Source: Muraenolepis orangiensis (taxonomy: Eukaryota; Chordata; Actinopteri; Gadiformes; Muraenolepididae). Taken from it: 64,000 nt of DNA. The translations under genes and the position numbers were made by a program. The notes under the pieces were generated by a model. That model saw nothing but the letters and a program-made list of their open reading frames with translations. It was not told the DNA's origin and did not search any database. The stretch's first letter is position 1. Each line of letters opens with the position of its first letter. Positions 1 through 12,699 of this stretch are shown here, one piece after another. The stretch covers positions 5,320,215 through 5,384,214 of the forward strand of contig CM051013.1 in NCBI GenBank assembly GCA_027704905.1, read 5' to 3'.

Positions 1-610
1 GAGGAGAGGAGGGGAGGGTGGTGGAACTAAATAAAACAACAAGAAGTTGCCTCGACGGAGGTGACGGACATGTTGTCATTTAACTTAGGTCCCGTTGGTT
101 TGTTTGTTAACTCGTCCCGTAGTTAGTTAGTTGTTGGGGGGTCTCCCCCAATAGTGAGAGAGAGAGATAGAGAGAGAGAGAGAGATAGAAAGAGAGAGAG
201 ATGGAGAGGGGTTCGCTCCTCGCTTCTAATTCCGTGCCGCCGACCACGACGTCGGCGGCGGCGGCGACGACCGCGGTCTACTTTGACCACCCTGACGACC
301 ATTATTATTATTACCATGTTGTCGTCGTCGTCCCAGCCCCGTGTGTGTGTGTGAGGCTTGTAGTAGCCGGAGCTAGAACGCAAGCTAATATTAGCCCCGG
401 CTAGGTAACGTCCTTTTTTTGTAACGGAAGAAAAAAAATACCGGAGCGGTCGCGGAGCGGACTACAAAAAAAAAAAACCTCCACTTATCTGCCCATGTTC
501 GCTCGTTTCCCCCCGCGACTCGGAGCTGTTCCGCGGCACACAAGAGTGCCCAATGCAATGTGTGTGTTTTAAATTGAAAATCCCCCCCCCTATTATTATT
601 ATTATATTTC
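1..610. other. camta1 intron 1 / left edge, low-complexity rich
   Basis: No exon is recognised here. The stretch holds a (GA)n tract (154-210), GC-rich triplet runs (about 240-330) and several homopolymers. It lies downstream of the camta1 first-exon donor on the minus strand and is therefore probably intronic. Confidence 0.5.
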
Positions 611-616
611 TCTTAC

Positions 617-661
617 CTTCCGGCTTGTTTTCGGCAGCCATTTCCCCTTCACGCGCAACAT
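617..661 (-). CDS. camta1: camta1 first coding exon (partial gene)
   Basis: On the minus strand an ATG at 661-659 opens 15 codons containing GKWLPKTSRK and ends exactly at a GTAAGA donor (616-611). This matches the start of vertebrate calmodulin-binding transcription activator 1, whose N terminus carries the same GKWLPKTSRK segment directly before the CG-1 DNA-binding domain. CAMTA proteins are nuclear calmodulin-binding transcription factors with CG-1, IPT/TIG, ankyrin and IQ regions; all of these would lie left of the window. The residues before the motif (MLRVK) differ from the mammalian form, which is usual for a first exon. In human, CAMTA1 and DNAJC11 are also adjacent and divergent, which supports the call. 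The camta1a/camta1b paralogue cannot be chosen from 15 residues. Confidence 0.82.
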
Positions 662-939
662 CGTCCTCCTCCTCACGACCGCGGGTACCACGCGCGTGCA
701 CGGGGCGAGCACAGCACGAGGAGGGTCCTCGAGGAGCGGCGGCGAGTCCGAATACGAAACGCGCACTTGCCATTGGCTGGCGGTGATTGAGTGACAGCTC
801 GAGAAGATGGGACTTTGTGACAGCGTGATGGAGAAAATCAAATCACACCTTCGTTTGAAACTAGGAACATAACGGAATACAATACACCTCAATATCTATA
901 CACTTATACTAGTATATTGGTGTATACTACATATACTCA

Positions 940-1076
940 CTATATATTATTATTTTTATTTTGAAATGTCCTCTATGTTGTATGTATGGCGACTGTTGCA
1001 CAACAATTTCCCTCTGGATAAATAAAGTCAATCTAATCTAATCTACTCTAATCTAATCTAATCTATCTAATCTATA
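940..1076 (+). mobile_element. LINE 3' tail ending in (TCTAA)n
   Basis: The stretch reads through an AATAAAG-type end (GGATAAATAAAGTCAATC) into repeated TCTAA/ATCTA units, the typical 3' end of L2-like fish LINEs. Only the 3' end is present, as in a 5'-truncated insertion. Confidence 0.6.
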
Positions 1077-1342
1077 TGCCTACTGGAGTATATCAGACAT
1101 ATAGGCTATACCATAATATATATATATATGACTAACAGTATAGGCCTAATAGTATATATATATATATAGTATATATAGTATGTATAATATATACATTAGA
1201 CACAAATATCCTTAGAATAACTATCATAACCAGCGATTTTAAAAAGACGTGATTGTAGAAGTATGCTTGTAGAAGTTTTTTTATAGGGTTTTCTTTTTTT
1301 TCATTACAAATGTACATTTTGTTCCATGTTTTGAGCGCCATA

Positions 1343-1545
1343 GGGGGGGGGGGGCATGGGGATCACAGGGGGGGGGTAATAACATGGGGGGGGGGCATGG
1401 AGATCACATGGGGGGGGGGGGCATGGGGATCACATGGGGGGGGGTAATAACATGGGGGGGGGGGCATGGGGATCACATGGGGGGGGGGGCATGGGGATCA
1501 CATGGGGGGGGCATGGGATCACATGGGAGGGGGGGGTAATAACAT
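1343..1545. repeat. G-rich minisatellite
   Basis: About ten degenerate units combine runs of 7-12 G with CATGGGGATCACATGG or TAATAACATGG. The G strand is the plus strand, and many runs are long enough to form G-quadruplexes. Confidence 0.9.
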
Positions 1546-2227
1546 GCCAGCCATGTGTGTGTCGAGGAGCGCGTTAGGGGAGTCGGTCGGTGGTGCTGAA
1601 TGAACAGCTCCTAGGTCCTCGCATGTGACGTAGGCGCTTCACCGAGGAGCGAAGGGGCTCATTAAAAATAAACAAGGGCGTTAATTATGCTATTATGCCT
1701 TTAGCCGCACTAGGTGAACTTTACTTTTATGAACTAATGAAAGGGGGTTTAGACTTTTTTTTTTACTCATAACGAATTGTTTACGCAGGTTTTTTTTAAT
1801 GTTATATGTCGTATGCCATATTCTCAATGAATGTAGCTGTATATAATTAATATGGGCCATATCGTTGGCGTACCGATAAAAAAAAGCCCCCCCTCGAGTG
1901 ATTTCAGGGGGCGGGGGGGGTGGAGTTATTTTCAGTACTTTTAATTGAAGAAGTAATGTAGGAAATCCCCTCTTTCTACATATTCTAGATCCATTAGGCT
2001 CCCGGTGACGTATGCCTACACACGATGATAACACATTCTTACATTTTTATTTGCAATTGAATGTACTTTTAATCGCAACAAATTATACATTACATGTCAA
2101 ATAAATTTAAAAAAATAATAATAATAAGTCCCGTTACATTGTGGTGGTCCTCCGCGCCACAAGGTGGCGACAGAACTGCCCAGGTCAACACTCCGACCAT
2201 ACGAGGAAGCCACTACCGGTAGTAAAC

Positions 2228-5200
2228 ATGGCGTCCGCCTTGGAGGATGATGAGATTGACAACGATGACTACTATTCGCTGCTAAACGTCAGGCGAGAGG
2301 TAGAGTGCGCGAATACCCCTGACGAAATGTGTTTGTTCTTGCATGTGTGAACCTTTTCTGGGAAAGTTTAGCGTCCGAAATGTGCTCCATACGCCATAAG
2401 TTTGAGCTTATCGTTCGACGTGACCCTCGACATTGATTTTTTTTCTCCCCCCTTTAGGTTAACTGTGTTTCTGTCTCTCTCTCTCGCTCTCTCTATCTCT
2501 CTCTCTCTGTGTCAAACCTTATCTTCTTTGGCAAACACATGCATACATTACATTACATTGTAGACTAGTTGTATTGTTTTTTTGTGTTTCGTTTTATAAT
2601 TGAGTATTCTGCCTGCACTTTGCTGTAAGTTCGAGCCGTTTTAAAACAATGGCAGTCTGTCTTTCACACGTTAACTGACACTTTCTGGGCATGGACGCCA
2701 GCATATGCTTAACGTCCTCCGTCTCACTGCTTTCACTCTCAGTTTTCTAAATTACGACCCACGGTCATAAGGATAAAACAAGTGCAAGTTTAAGTGTAGT
2801 GCCACCGTGGAGTTCGTGAACTTTTTTGTGAAAGTTAAAAAAACAAAACCGAGTCCCTCATGACGCCGTGCCGTTCACATGTCTCCGTTACTCACACGGC
2901 TCGACTACTATGCTACTGTGTCATTTGGGAACCCCATTTGAACCAACAATCTGTAATATGTGCTACATTACATAAGTCATTTACCAGACCATTTAGTCCA
3001 AAGCGACTTACCATAAGGTCGTTGAACATACAGTAGGTAGGCAAAGAGAACTACTAGGCCCCAGAAGTCAGAATTGCTTCCCAACAAGCCTCCAAGAGCA
3101 GAACCAGTGCTCGGGTAAATGTACAATAAGTTGTCTCCCTAGAGTCTGAACCCTATGTATATCAAACGGGGACAATGACAAATGGTGCCATATACTAGTA
3201 TGCTCCATGGCCACACAAGCTTTAAGGTTTACCTCCATACGGCCCTTGGAACTCAAGGCTATGCCCATGGATTTCCTTGTCTAAACCAGGATAAAATGAT
3301 GCCGCCTCAAGCTTATATATATCGAGCAGGGTTGAATGCGTTTAAACTCCCTAACATTTAACTGTTATATTAACCGGTTTACTCATTTGCTAAATGGCAT
3401 GATTTCAGGCCACACAGGATGAGCTGAAAGTAGCATACAGAAGGCTATGTATGATCTACCACCCAGACAAGCACCGGGACCCTGAGCTGAAGCAACAAGC
3501 CGAACAGCTCTTTAACCTTGTACACCAAGCTTATGAAGGTAAGGCCAGCTTGTGAGTGTGCACGCCTATGGCACTGCTCTGTGTACATCTACTGCTTTTT
3601 TAAGTAGTAATATATACTGACTGGTTATCTGTATCTGTAGTACTTAGTGACCCTCAGGCGAGGGCAATCTACGATATCTATGGCAAGGGAGGACTGGACG
3701 TTGAAGGATGGCAGGTAAGCGTCGTCTGCACTGCAGAGGGGACACCTCTCGCTACACAATGAGAAAACTTGTGTGCAGTTAAACGGTTGGTTAACATCAA
3801 ACTTGTGTCACTGAGTACTCAATGTCCACATTTCCAGGTGGTGGAGAGGAAGAGAACGCCTGCAGAGATCCGTGAGGAGTACGAGCGTCTCCATAAGGAG
3901 CGTGAGGAGAGGAGGCTTCAGCAGAGGACCAATCCAAAGGTGAGACCAGGGGGAAAAGGCCCTATCCCCATCTCTCCCATGTACAGGAGCCACATTAAAC
4001 TTCATCTTCTTACTGCTTTGTGGTGCTTTGTCTTTTTAGGGGTTGATCAGCGTAGGCGTGGACGCCACGGACCTCTTTGACCGATACGACGAGGACTATG
4101 AGGATGCGGCCGTCGGGGGTTTTCCACAAGTGGAGATCAACAAAATGCACATATCCCAGTCTATAGAGGTAGTGGTTTGTGGCCAAACGGATCAGATTGT
4201 GTGTTGGTTGGTTACGGCGAACGTGTGTGTGTAGCCCTGTGTGGTGGTCTGATGTGGGGAATTTGTAACTGGTGTTTTTGTTCGGGGTGTTTTCCTTTTG
4301 ATTCCTTTTAGGCACCTCTTACTACAACAGACACCGCCATTCTGTCTGGCTCCTTGTCAACCCAAAATGGCACCGGAGGGGGAAACATCAACTTGGCCTT
4401 GAGAAGAGTCACGTCAGCCAAGGGCTGGGGAGAGGTCAGCACATGCTCTCGGGTGTCGTCTTGACTTATCGCCATTATTGGCGAATGTAAAAAATGTCGT
4501 TAAAAAGTTTGTGAAGCTTATGTCCCTGCCATTCACGTTAACTCCCCCGACTTGACAATTGCTTTATGACTTTAATTAATGTATTGCTCTACTCTTCAGG
4601 GATTCGACATTGGGGGGTGCATTTTTCAATCCCTCAGTCATGAGTATTTCATTAAATTAATTGGGGTCGTTGTTCTGTTCGGGCGAGGTGCGAGCGATCC
4701 AGTCGATCCATCGCCAAGTTTTTCCCCCCCAAATTTTCATTCAACACGACTGGCTGTCATTGGAGCTTTGTTGTGATGGATGACACTCGGACCAAGCACC
4801 GCAAAAAAGCTACACCCATAAAATTACCAAAGTAAAGTTCAGCAATTAATTCTAATGGTTACGCACTTCCACCATCCAGGAAGTGCTTCATCCGCCTGCC
4901 CGAGCCACGCTTTCTTCTATCTAAAGTCTGAGGATTGTTTGTGTGTACACAGCTGGAATTCGGCGCTGGAGACACCCATGGACCTCTCGTCGGGATGAAA
5001 GTCTTCAGAAACCTGACGCCGCGCTGGTACGTGTAGAAGCAAAATAATTGGAACAACAGCTGGCTTAGTTGTACTCTAGCATAGCTTTTGAAAGCTAACG
5101 GCGTCTTCCCTCCGCCAGCTTCGCGACCGCCCAGTGTGGCCTGCAGTTCTCGTCGCGCGGCGTGCGGCCCGGGGTCACCACGGTGCTGGCCCGTCACCTG

Positions 5201-7025
5201 GACAAGAACACCATGGGCTACCTGCAGTGGCGCTGGGGCACCCAGTCCTCCATGAACACCAGCGTGGTCCGAGATACCAAAACCAGCCATTTCACCTTCG
5301 CCTTGCAGGTCAGTTGTTTCTATATATTAACACCCACAAGAGGTTCATGCGCAAAATGAGTTCAAGTTGGAGGATTGGGTCATATTCTAGCAGTGGTTCA
5401 ATCGCTTTCCGGCCATTCGAATAATTGTTTCTGTTTTCTATTTTCTCTCAGCTTGGCATCCCTCACTGTTTTGTGATGACGAGCTATCAATACAAGTTCC
5501 AAGATGAAGACCAGACCAAAATCAAAGGCTCCATAAAGTACGTTCCCACAACAACGACAATCTTCTTCTCCATGAACTCTCGTACATGTGTCTTTGATGC
5601 TGTGTGTGACTCAGGTTGTGATGTAAAGCCTGTAAATGAACATCGTTAATGACCTAACAACGGTTAGTCCTCGACACTCCTCCCAAATCCGTTGTCGTGT
5701 CTGAGATGAACCCGAGAGGGTCGCTGTGAAGCACGGAGGTTTGAGCTGCTTTTCTGTGGGTCAGGTGTGGCTTCTTCGGGACTATGGTGGAGTACGGGGC
5801 GGAGAGGAAGATCAGCAGGCACAGCGTCCTGGGGGCCACGGTCAGTGTGGGGGTCCCCCACGGTGTGTCCCTCAAGCTCAAGTAAGCTCTCCTCGTGATG
5901 GTCGTTACCGTCGAACTTGACGGTGTGTTCTGTCTAATGAAGGTTAGCAATGGTATGGTTTTGTTTTTTGGTGTAGTTTTTTTTTTATATATGGAGAAAG
6001 AAAAAAAGGAATGTTAAATATACCGATATGCTGTTGAATATGAACCTCATCCTGTCTTTGACCGTGCATTAGTTCAGTCCTCCCTCAAACTATGATACCC
6101 CAATGTCCCCGTATGGGATCAGTAGTAAAATATTTAGATTCACTGTGTTTAATATGTCTCTTCCCACAGGCTGAACAGAGCCAGCCAGACGTACTTCTTC
6201 CCCATCCACCTGACGGACCAGCTCCTGCCCAGCGCAGTGTTTTACGCCACCATCGGACCACTGGTCTTCTACCTCGCCATTCAGAGGCTGGTCATCAAAC
6301 CCTACCTGCATTCTCAGAAGGAACAGTAAGGCACCCCCCCCCCTCATCTGAATCGCTCTTCCTCTCTCTCCCCCCTCTCCCTCTCTCCCCCTCTCCCTCT
6401 CTCCGTCTCCTCTCTTTGTTATAAAACTATTGAATAACCAAAACAAAGTCAATCAAAGCCGTTCCCTGCTGTGGACTGGAGTGCCTCTAATTTCAGCCTA
6501 TCACAGAGTCACAATAGCAATTCAAATAATATTCCATATTGTCACCAAGAGATTCCTCTGGGGGTTTGTTGTTTGTATTCCTTTTTGTTTTAATAGGGTG
6601 CTGGGCATAATGACACCCAGCTGTGATCTAACAAGAGGGGCGGGATGTTATTTTTAATTTCTCTGCTTGACAGGGACTTGGTGAAGCAGCGGGAGAACTC
6701 TGCCACTGACATCGCCAGGAAGAGACAGGAGGCAGAGTCTTCTGTGAGTCCAGCAATTAGCAGAAGTTGTTTGGTTTTGTTCTTCTCCTCCCCGCTGTGT
6801 ATACTCAGTGTGGTATGCACGAGCATGTCAAATAGTGTCCAGTCTCACTTTGTGCATATCGTCGGCAGGGTCTACCTGCAGGCGTTGTTGAGCAAGATGC
6901 CTACCCCCCCTACCTTCTTTAATGGCATATCCAAGCATGGATAAAAGCATCTCCTTAATGAGTATAGTGGTCATGGTAGAATCCAGGAACACAGTCAGTG
7001 ACATTCAAGTGAAGTCTAAACCCCC

Positions 7026-7061
<36 letters not shown>

Positions 7062-10000
7062 CTCGCTTTCGCTCTCGCTCTCTCTGGCCCCCAAGGTCCA
7101 GCTGATGCAGGAGTCTGTCCGCAGGATTATTGAAACGGAGGAGTCTAGGATGGGTAAGGGCTGGTCTATACCTCGGCTGTGGAGTGGTCAGATTGCTTTT
7201 ATGCCATAACATATTTGTAAGCATGTTTTGTATTTCCTTATTTGATTCCACTAGAAATCCCACTACATATGTAACAGTACATTAGTTAATGAGCAGACGC
7301 ATTCGTCCAAAGCGACTTACAATAGTGTGTTCAACAAAGGTAGGTAAGAGAACAACTCGTCACCAGAAATTAAAAGTGCAATTCATTCCCAACAAGTCTG
7401 AACCAGTGCTTAGGTATAAGTACAATAAGTTAGCAAACAATAGAACAATATCTTACTAACTAACACGCAAACAATCTACTTGGTAAGACTCTAGTGAAGC
7501 TAATAAGTAACGTGTTCAAAGTGATAATAGGATAAGATGAGGAGGATAGGAGAAAGAATGTGTTGGTTGTGTGTGTTGGTGCATGTGTACCATCATTCAT
7601 CATCATTTTGATGGACAAATCAGTTTATGGTTCGCTAAAGTAATATCTAATTGCCACCAGAACCGCTTCATAGCGGACTCTCGAATTTGTTCAGCTGCGT
7701 AGGACCAAAGCCATTGCCCAGTCGCATAGACAAAGCACCCTGCTGTGTGTTTGCCCCTTTCCTTATTGACCTTTTGCAGGCAAGTGCAAATGATGGCTTT
7801 TCATGTTTCTCAGGCTGGACACCCGTGTGTGTCTGCCCCTAATACAACACGTGGTAATTGGCTCACCACCGGTCTGTCACCGCCGGTGATGGTAACGACG
7901 GCTGTACGGTGCCCTTAAGCAACGGCACATCGTGGGAGTTTGCTGAAGTCACCGCTAATGACAAAACCCGCACCTTCATCTGGGTTTTAATGTAGTGCTC
8001 TCCCGCTAATGAACATCAGCGCTTCCCAGGTGTCCAAATTAGACATTAATTGTGTTTTCTCATTCTTGGGTGCGTACTGATTAAATTGAACAAACTTGTC
8101 AGTTAACAACCCAAAAAAAAAAAAAAAAGTCTCTGGCTAAATTGCTTGGTGATTTCAATCACTGGCACTCCAGGTTGTGATGCATTTGTGAGAGCTGCGT
8201 AAATGACTCGTTAACTAAACTCGTCGGATAAACGTTAAACCAAGCAGAAACCCAGTCCCAGGTTGTTTTTTGGACTGAATACTGCCTTCTGGTTCTCATA
8301 TCTCCCCCCTCCTCCCCATCCACCCCACCCCCCCCCCATGGCTGTCTGTTCAGTTCACTGCAGACTCTTCCGCTCCTCCGGCCCGTACTCGGTACACAGA
8401 ACTCACAGTCCGTCTCTGAACTTATAAACTCTTATTGAACTCTTCGCAACAGAACCCACGCCAAGTACAGAGGAGGAGGAGGAGGAGGAGGAGGAGGAGG
8501 GGAGGGAGTGAGGGGGGGGGGGGGGGGGGGAAGAATCAGGATTGTTTTAAAACTCCCGGCTCTCCTCCTCTGGGATCAATGTACCGTTCGGTGTACATCT
8601 CGATGAGTTCATCAGGGGTTCCCGCTGTGATGTCTATAGGCGCCGCACTAAATGAGGGACCGTGGTAATGTACCTTAATTCATATAATGGGGCCCACGCG
8701 TCTTCGGGGAACCAAAGCAGTGGCGGTTCTCCGCGGAGGCGGGAGAGGACTCCGTCCTGATGGATCACACACGGGATTCACATCCCATTATGACCACCGC
8801 AACATCATTGAAGATAATATAGAAGCGTTTGCCTTGATTTTACACTTCTTTTTATTTTTTTAATACATGTGACTGATGTGTCATTGTGTATAAGAGAACA
8901 AACGAGCCACCGTTCAGTTTAACAGAGCAACGGAAATTCACATCAGCGTTCTCCCGTCGATGTTTTCGCAGATCTCATTAGATCCAACATGAATTATGTC
9001 TCCCCGCCAAGCATTAGTTCTCGTAATCATTGTTTTCTTTAACCCATGGTTAATATGTGAGGCAATTGATTGTAGGCCTATTAAAAGATGCTTTGTTAAA
9101 TATGCCGTTGCCATCCATCAGGTATAAGTGAGGGACGTGTGAGAATGTCTGTTTCTAGCAGTGGAGGCTCGTCCATTAAGGAAAGGGAGGACCATTCTCC
9201 CTGAAATGTCCTAAAATTAAGAGAAAAACGAATAAATAACATTCATTTAACATTTATCTGTGAAAATACTGATAATACTATTTTAACACTTGCGCGAAGG
9301 CGCAACAATCGTGTCCCTGTGTCAAAGTACTAGCAGTGACCCCTGCCGCAATTAAAAATGACGGAGGACCAAGCTCCCCATTGAAGTCCATTTTAAAACT
9401 GCCGGACCCGAGCAGCCGGTGAGTCCTGGTTTTTAACAGGAGTGTTCTCTGGCTAGACCCCGCCCTAAGGGAGGATGGTCCGCCGAGGTCCTCCGATGGT
9501 CAATCAGCAGAGCTCACTGCGCTGGCGAATACCCAATCAAGAGTTTTGGGGGGAGGGCTATCATCATGCAAGGATCTATCTTGTGTCATTCATTAATTCT
9601 GCATTCCAGACAACTATATTTGATATATTTCAGACTTGAATCTTTCGAGTTACAAACTCATTTGTTTCAATTCTGTTTGGCTTATCTCGTTAAATGACCC
9701 ACTAATACACTGTCAAAATTGATAGTGACGCACCTTCCTTCCTCCCCTACGGTTACAACCACCAGCCACCACTGGTTTCTAGTTGTGCTGTATGAGACGG
9801 TGTTGCTGTTCGACCACTCCTGCCTACTTTCTGACCAATCACGGTATACTTTCTCACTTTGCGAGAAAGGGAGAGAGAGAGGGGTTTGTTTTGGGGGGGG
9901 GACTTAACTTTCAAAAATCTTGCTCTCTTTCCTCTCAACTCTCATATTGCCTACAGCAGCCCGTGTCTGTGTATATATATCTATCTATCTCTATCTCTAT

Positions 10001-11947
10001 CTCTATCTCTATATATATATATATATATATCCTGTTTTATTTGTGTTTATTATAATGACTGTTCAAATGTTAGGGTTACGGCCCTACCCTGCTGCCTGGC
10101 CATTCCTCAGAAGCATTTCTCCCGCCACTAAACGTTCGCTAAAGCCTGGTTCACTGTCTCTATAATGATGTTTACATGTACCGGTGCTGTGGTCTGTAGT
10201 CATTCAAGACCACACACTTGCCTAATGCACACTTAATGTCCTAATATTTGAATATAGTTTCACGTGCATTCGGATTGTTATGTAACCGTCGCCTTGGTTG
10301 TCTTCTTCAGGTCTAGTCATCCTTAACGCGTGGTACGGCAAGTTTGTGACGGACAACAGTAAGAAACACGAAAGGGCAAAGGTCATCGACGTGACCGTAC
10401 CTCTTCAGTGTCTGGTGAAAGACTCCAAGCTCATACTCACTGAGGCCCCAAAGGTATGGATGGATGGTGTGACAAATGTCAATATTAATGCTGTATATCT
10501 TTTGGGATTCAAGGTTTTTATTCGCCTCACGCAACAAGTACAACGGAACGCTTACTCTCACAGAATGACTTTTCTAAAACACTATACTGTGGAAAGTACA
10601 CAATTGCGCCTGGAGATAATGGCGTTTAAAAAGGCCTCGAGGACCGCATTAAAATACAGGCGTTCAGACTTCCTATACTGTACTTTATATTCCTATGTGC
10701 TAGGTTAACGGGGAAATTAGCTATTCATGCCCCGACCTCCATTATTCACATTACTACTGACCTTTTCCCCCTGTTCTCCATGCTTAAAAAAAAAAACAAC
10801 AAAAAATAAAAAAATGAATTTTAGTTTCCCGAAAAATAAAACCTATATCAAATATATCCGACTATATCCTCTCTCCCGGGTTCCTGGGTAAACGTGAGGC
10901 TACGGTGTGCTTCTGCCGGCCGTCTCTGACCCAGCATTGCCTTCCTTGTCTCCAGTCGGGGCTTCCGGGCTTCTACGACGCCTGCGTGGGGGAGGAGAAG
11001 TGCCTGAAAGTGCTCTACCAGTTCCGGGGGGTCATGCATCAGGTCCTGTCGGGGGACACCGAGTCACTCAGGATACCAAAGCAATGTAAGCCTCTTTTTA
11101 CTTTTGTAGTTTTTTACTGCGCCGCTAGTGGTGGTGGTGGTGGTGGTGGGGGGTGTTGGGGGAGGGGGGGGGGGTGTTGTAGATGATGACATCATGACGA
11201 CACCCGCAGTCACCGCTGGGGATCTCTGCTGAGATGATGCAGTCCTGGAGTCCTTTTTTCAGTGCCAGTGAGGGAAATGCACTTCAATATTGAACATGAG
11301 AGCAATGTACTTCTAGCTATTTCACAGAACTGTGAGCTACATTTCTCTCAGGTTCAATATTATATATCAAATAACTTTTAAGAGCTTAGTTTCATTATTT
11401 ACAATAGATGAATACATATAAATTAGCAAGCTCTTGGACACCTTTTATTGTTTCCCTCCGAAACATTATCATTAATTATCGGCAATAACGTGTCTTTTTT
11501 AAAAGGTGCGGTCGGGCCGATTTTAAGAGCTGTAATTTGCCGGTGTCATTTGTTAGAAACGTCATAGCCATCTGTCAGCCATTAGTGAGTGAAACGCTCT
11601 CTGCGAGGATGTCTGTTCTGGTTCGCCTGTCTCTGTAATTGTGGCAATTTTAGATCTTGACCGCTCCTGGGTCATTCTATGAGGAATCCATCTTGCGCTC
11701 ACAATGTACTGCTGTCCATGTGTAGCTCCATCATGGGTGTGAATGCAACACTTCTCAATGGAGCAGAGCGGGAGGAAGGAGGCTTGTTTCGGGTCTTGCT
11801 CTCGCTCTCTCTCTTAAGAGAGAGCAGAAGTCAAATCCTACCAGAAGCAGCTTTAGATATTCTGCTGTACCGTATTCTCTCGTATTCACAGATATTCTTG
11901 TATTTTATTTGTATTTCACAGCTCACAGGATCGACAGCGACACATAA
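2228..11947 (+). CDS. dnajc11: DnaJ homolog subfamily C member 11 (complete, 16 coding exons)
   Basis: Coding exons: 2228-2299, 3409-3538, 3641-3714, 3838-3939, 4040-4168, 4312-4434, 4953-5026, 5119-5308, 5452-5537, 5765-5881, 6170-6325, 6674-6743, 7096-7153, 10311-10453, 10956-11085, 11922-11947. All introns are GT-AG, and the joined frame is 1680 nt, or 559 aa plus stop, the same length as human DNAJC11. The J-domain spans residues about 14-80 with its HPD at 42-44 (exon 2). A charged helical stretch follows (about 93-126), then a beta-rich middle and the C-terminal DUF3395-type region ending KQSHRIDSDT. The start codon is in MASALEDDEIDNDDYY, as in mammals. The family acts at mitochondria, associated with the MICOS/SAM (MIB) complexes and cristae organisation, through J-domain interaction with Hsp70. 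Introns are short except intron 13 (3.2 kb), which is filled with repeats. Confidence 0.97.
2955..3260 (-). mobile_element. Dispersed fish repeat in dnajc11 intron 1
   Basis: It contains GTCCAAAGCGACTTAC followed by a body shared with 7265-7500 (…CAGTGCTYGGGTA…GTACAATAAGTT). The core is the widespread fish repeat end that reads AAGTCGCTTTGGAC on the other strand. No coding capacity is seen. Confidence 0.6.
7265..7510 (-). mobile_element. Dispersed fish repeat in dnajc11 intron 13
   Basis: This is a second copy of the family seen at 2955-3260, including GTCCAAAGCGACTTAC (7307) and the CAGTGCTTAGGTA / GTACAATAAGTTAG body. Two copies sit in the same orientation in one gene. Confidence 0.6.
8466..8532. 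repeat. (GGA)n and poly-G tract in dnajc11 intron 13
   Basis: An AGGAGG-type purine run leads into about 18 consecutive G. The remaining intron sequence at 7560-9150 shows no recognised gene or repeat. Confidence 0.85.
9159..9774. mobile_element. Non-autonomous hAT-type transposon with exact 8-bp target duplication
   Basis: The element begins CAGTGGAGGCTCGTCC and ends ACCAGCCACCACTG, so the outer bases CAGTGG / CCACTG are inverted. It is flanked by the same 8-mer, GTTTCTAG, at 9151-9158 and 9775-9782. An 8-bp target-site duplication and CAGTGG-type ends are hallmarks of hAT elements. At 616 bp it has no transposase frame and would need one in trans. Its ends resemble those of the larger hAT at 29459-30570. 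Confidence 0.88.
9960..10035. repeat. (TATC)n/(TA)n microsatellite
   Basis: TCTATCTCTATC units grade into a (TA)n run within dnajc11 intron 13, upstream of exon 14. Confidence 0.85.
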
Positions 11948-12678
11948 GACCTCGGAACAAGGATGCGTCATTCGAACCGGCTATTTTTTAACATACAACA
12001 TGGATCGAACTCCTCCTTCTTACGAGTTAAGAGTGTGCGTTCATTTTTTTTTTTTTGGTATACTGTCCGTCTGAATATCCAGAGGAGAGGATTCGGGGGG
12101 GGGGGGCCGTCCCAGCCAGCCTGCCTTGATTGTTACTCCACAGACGAGAGTTCTGGCCCGCTGGAAACACACTAAACACCAAAATGAACAAGCTGCTCTG
12201 TACTCTTCCGGTATGGCTCGTTATGTACAATCAAGTCGTGTTGTACTGTACTGGACATGACACTGCAGTGCCTGTGATTTGAAGACACGGATTGAAATCT
12301 GTATATTGCCATAGTATTAAAAAAAATAATAATAAGTGAATCTCATGTTGTCTTTGCTGATCGAGTCGACGCACTGGCCTCGAGTGCGTGTGTGTGTGTG
12401 CGCGCTGTGTGTGTGTGTAAGAGTAAGAGGTTAGATTACAACAGTGCTTTAACCATAGACTGTATACAATCTGTATGTCTGAAGTTATATTTCAGTGTGT
12501 AAGTATTTAAAAGGTCCCACACAAAAAGAGGGGATGTTTTTGTTTTCTTTTGATAAAGACTACATCATTTCCCGTCTGCTCCCCTCCCAAAAAAAATCCA
12601 AAAGTCTATGTATTAAAAGTACACCAACCTTTATTGTGAGTTAAGTGCAGTTGGAAAGTGTGTTGTCTAGAGTCATCC

Positions 12679-12684
12679 AATAAA
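12679..12684 (+). terminator. Candidate dnajc11 polyadenylation signal
   Basis: AATAAA at 12679-12684, in ATCCAATAAAAGCATTTG, is the clearest canonical hexamer after the dnajc11 stop at 11947. It would give a 3' UTR of about 0.75 kb. Other A-rich sites near 12320 are non-canonical. No transcript evidence is available. Confidence 0.45.
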
Positions 12685-12699
12685 AGCATTTGAAAACAA

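Larger units (their letters stand above)
662..2227. promoter_or_regulatory. Divergent camta1/dnajc11 intergenic region
   Basis: This spacer separates the divergent start codons of camta1 and dnajc11. A GC-rich stretch (650-790) with an inverted CCAAT sequence (GCCATTGGCTGG, near 770) lies just upstream of camta1. The centre holds a LINE 3' tail (about 940-1075), (TA)n tracts (1100-1190) and a G-rich minisatellite (1343-1545). Both promoters must lie here or share it; no TATA box is obvious next to dnajc11. Confidence 0.5.
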
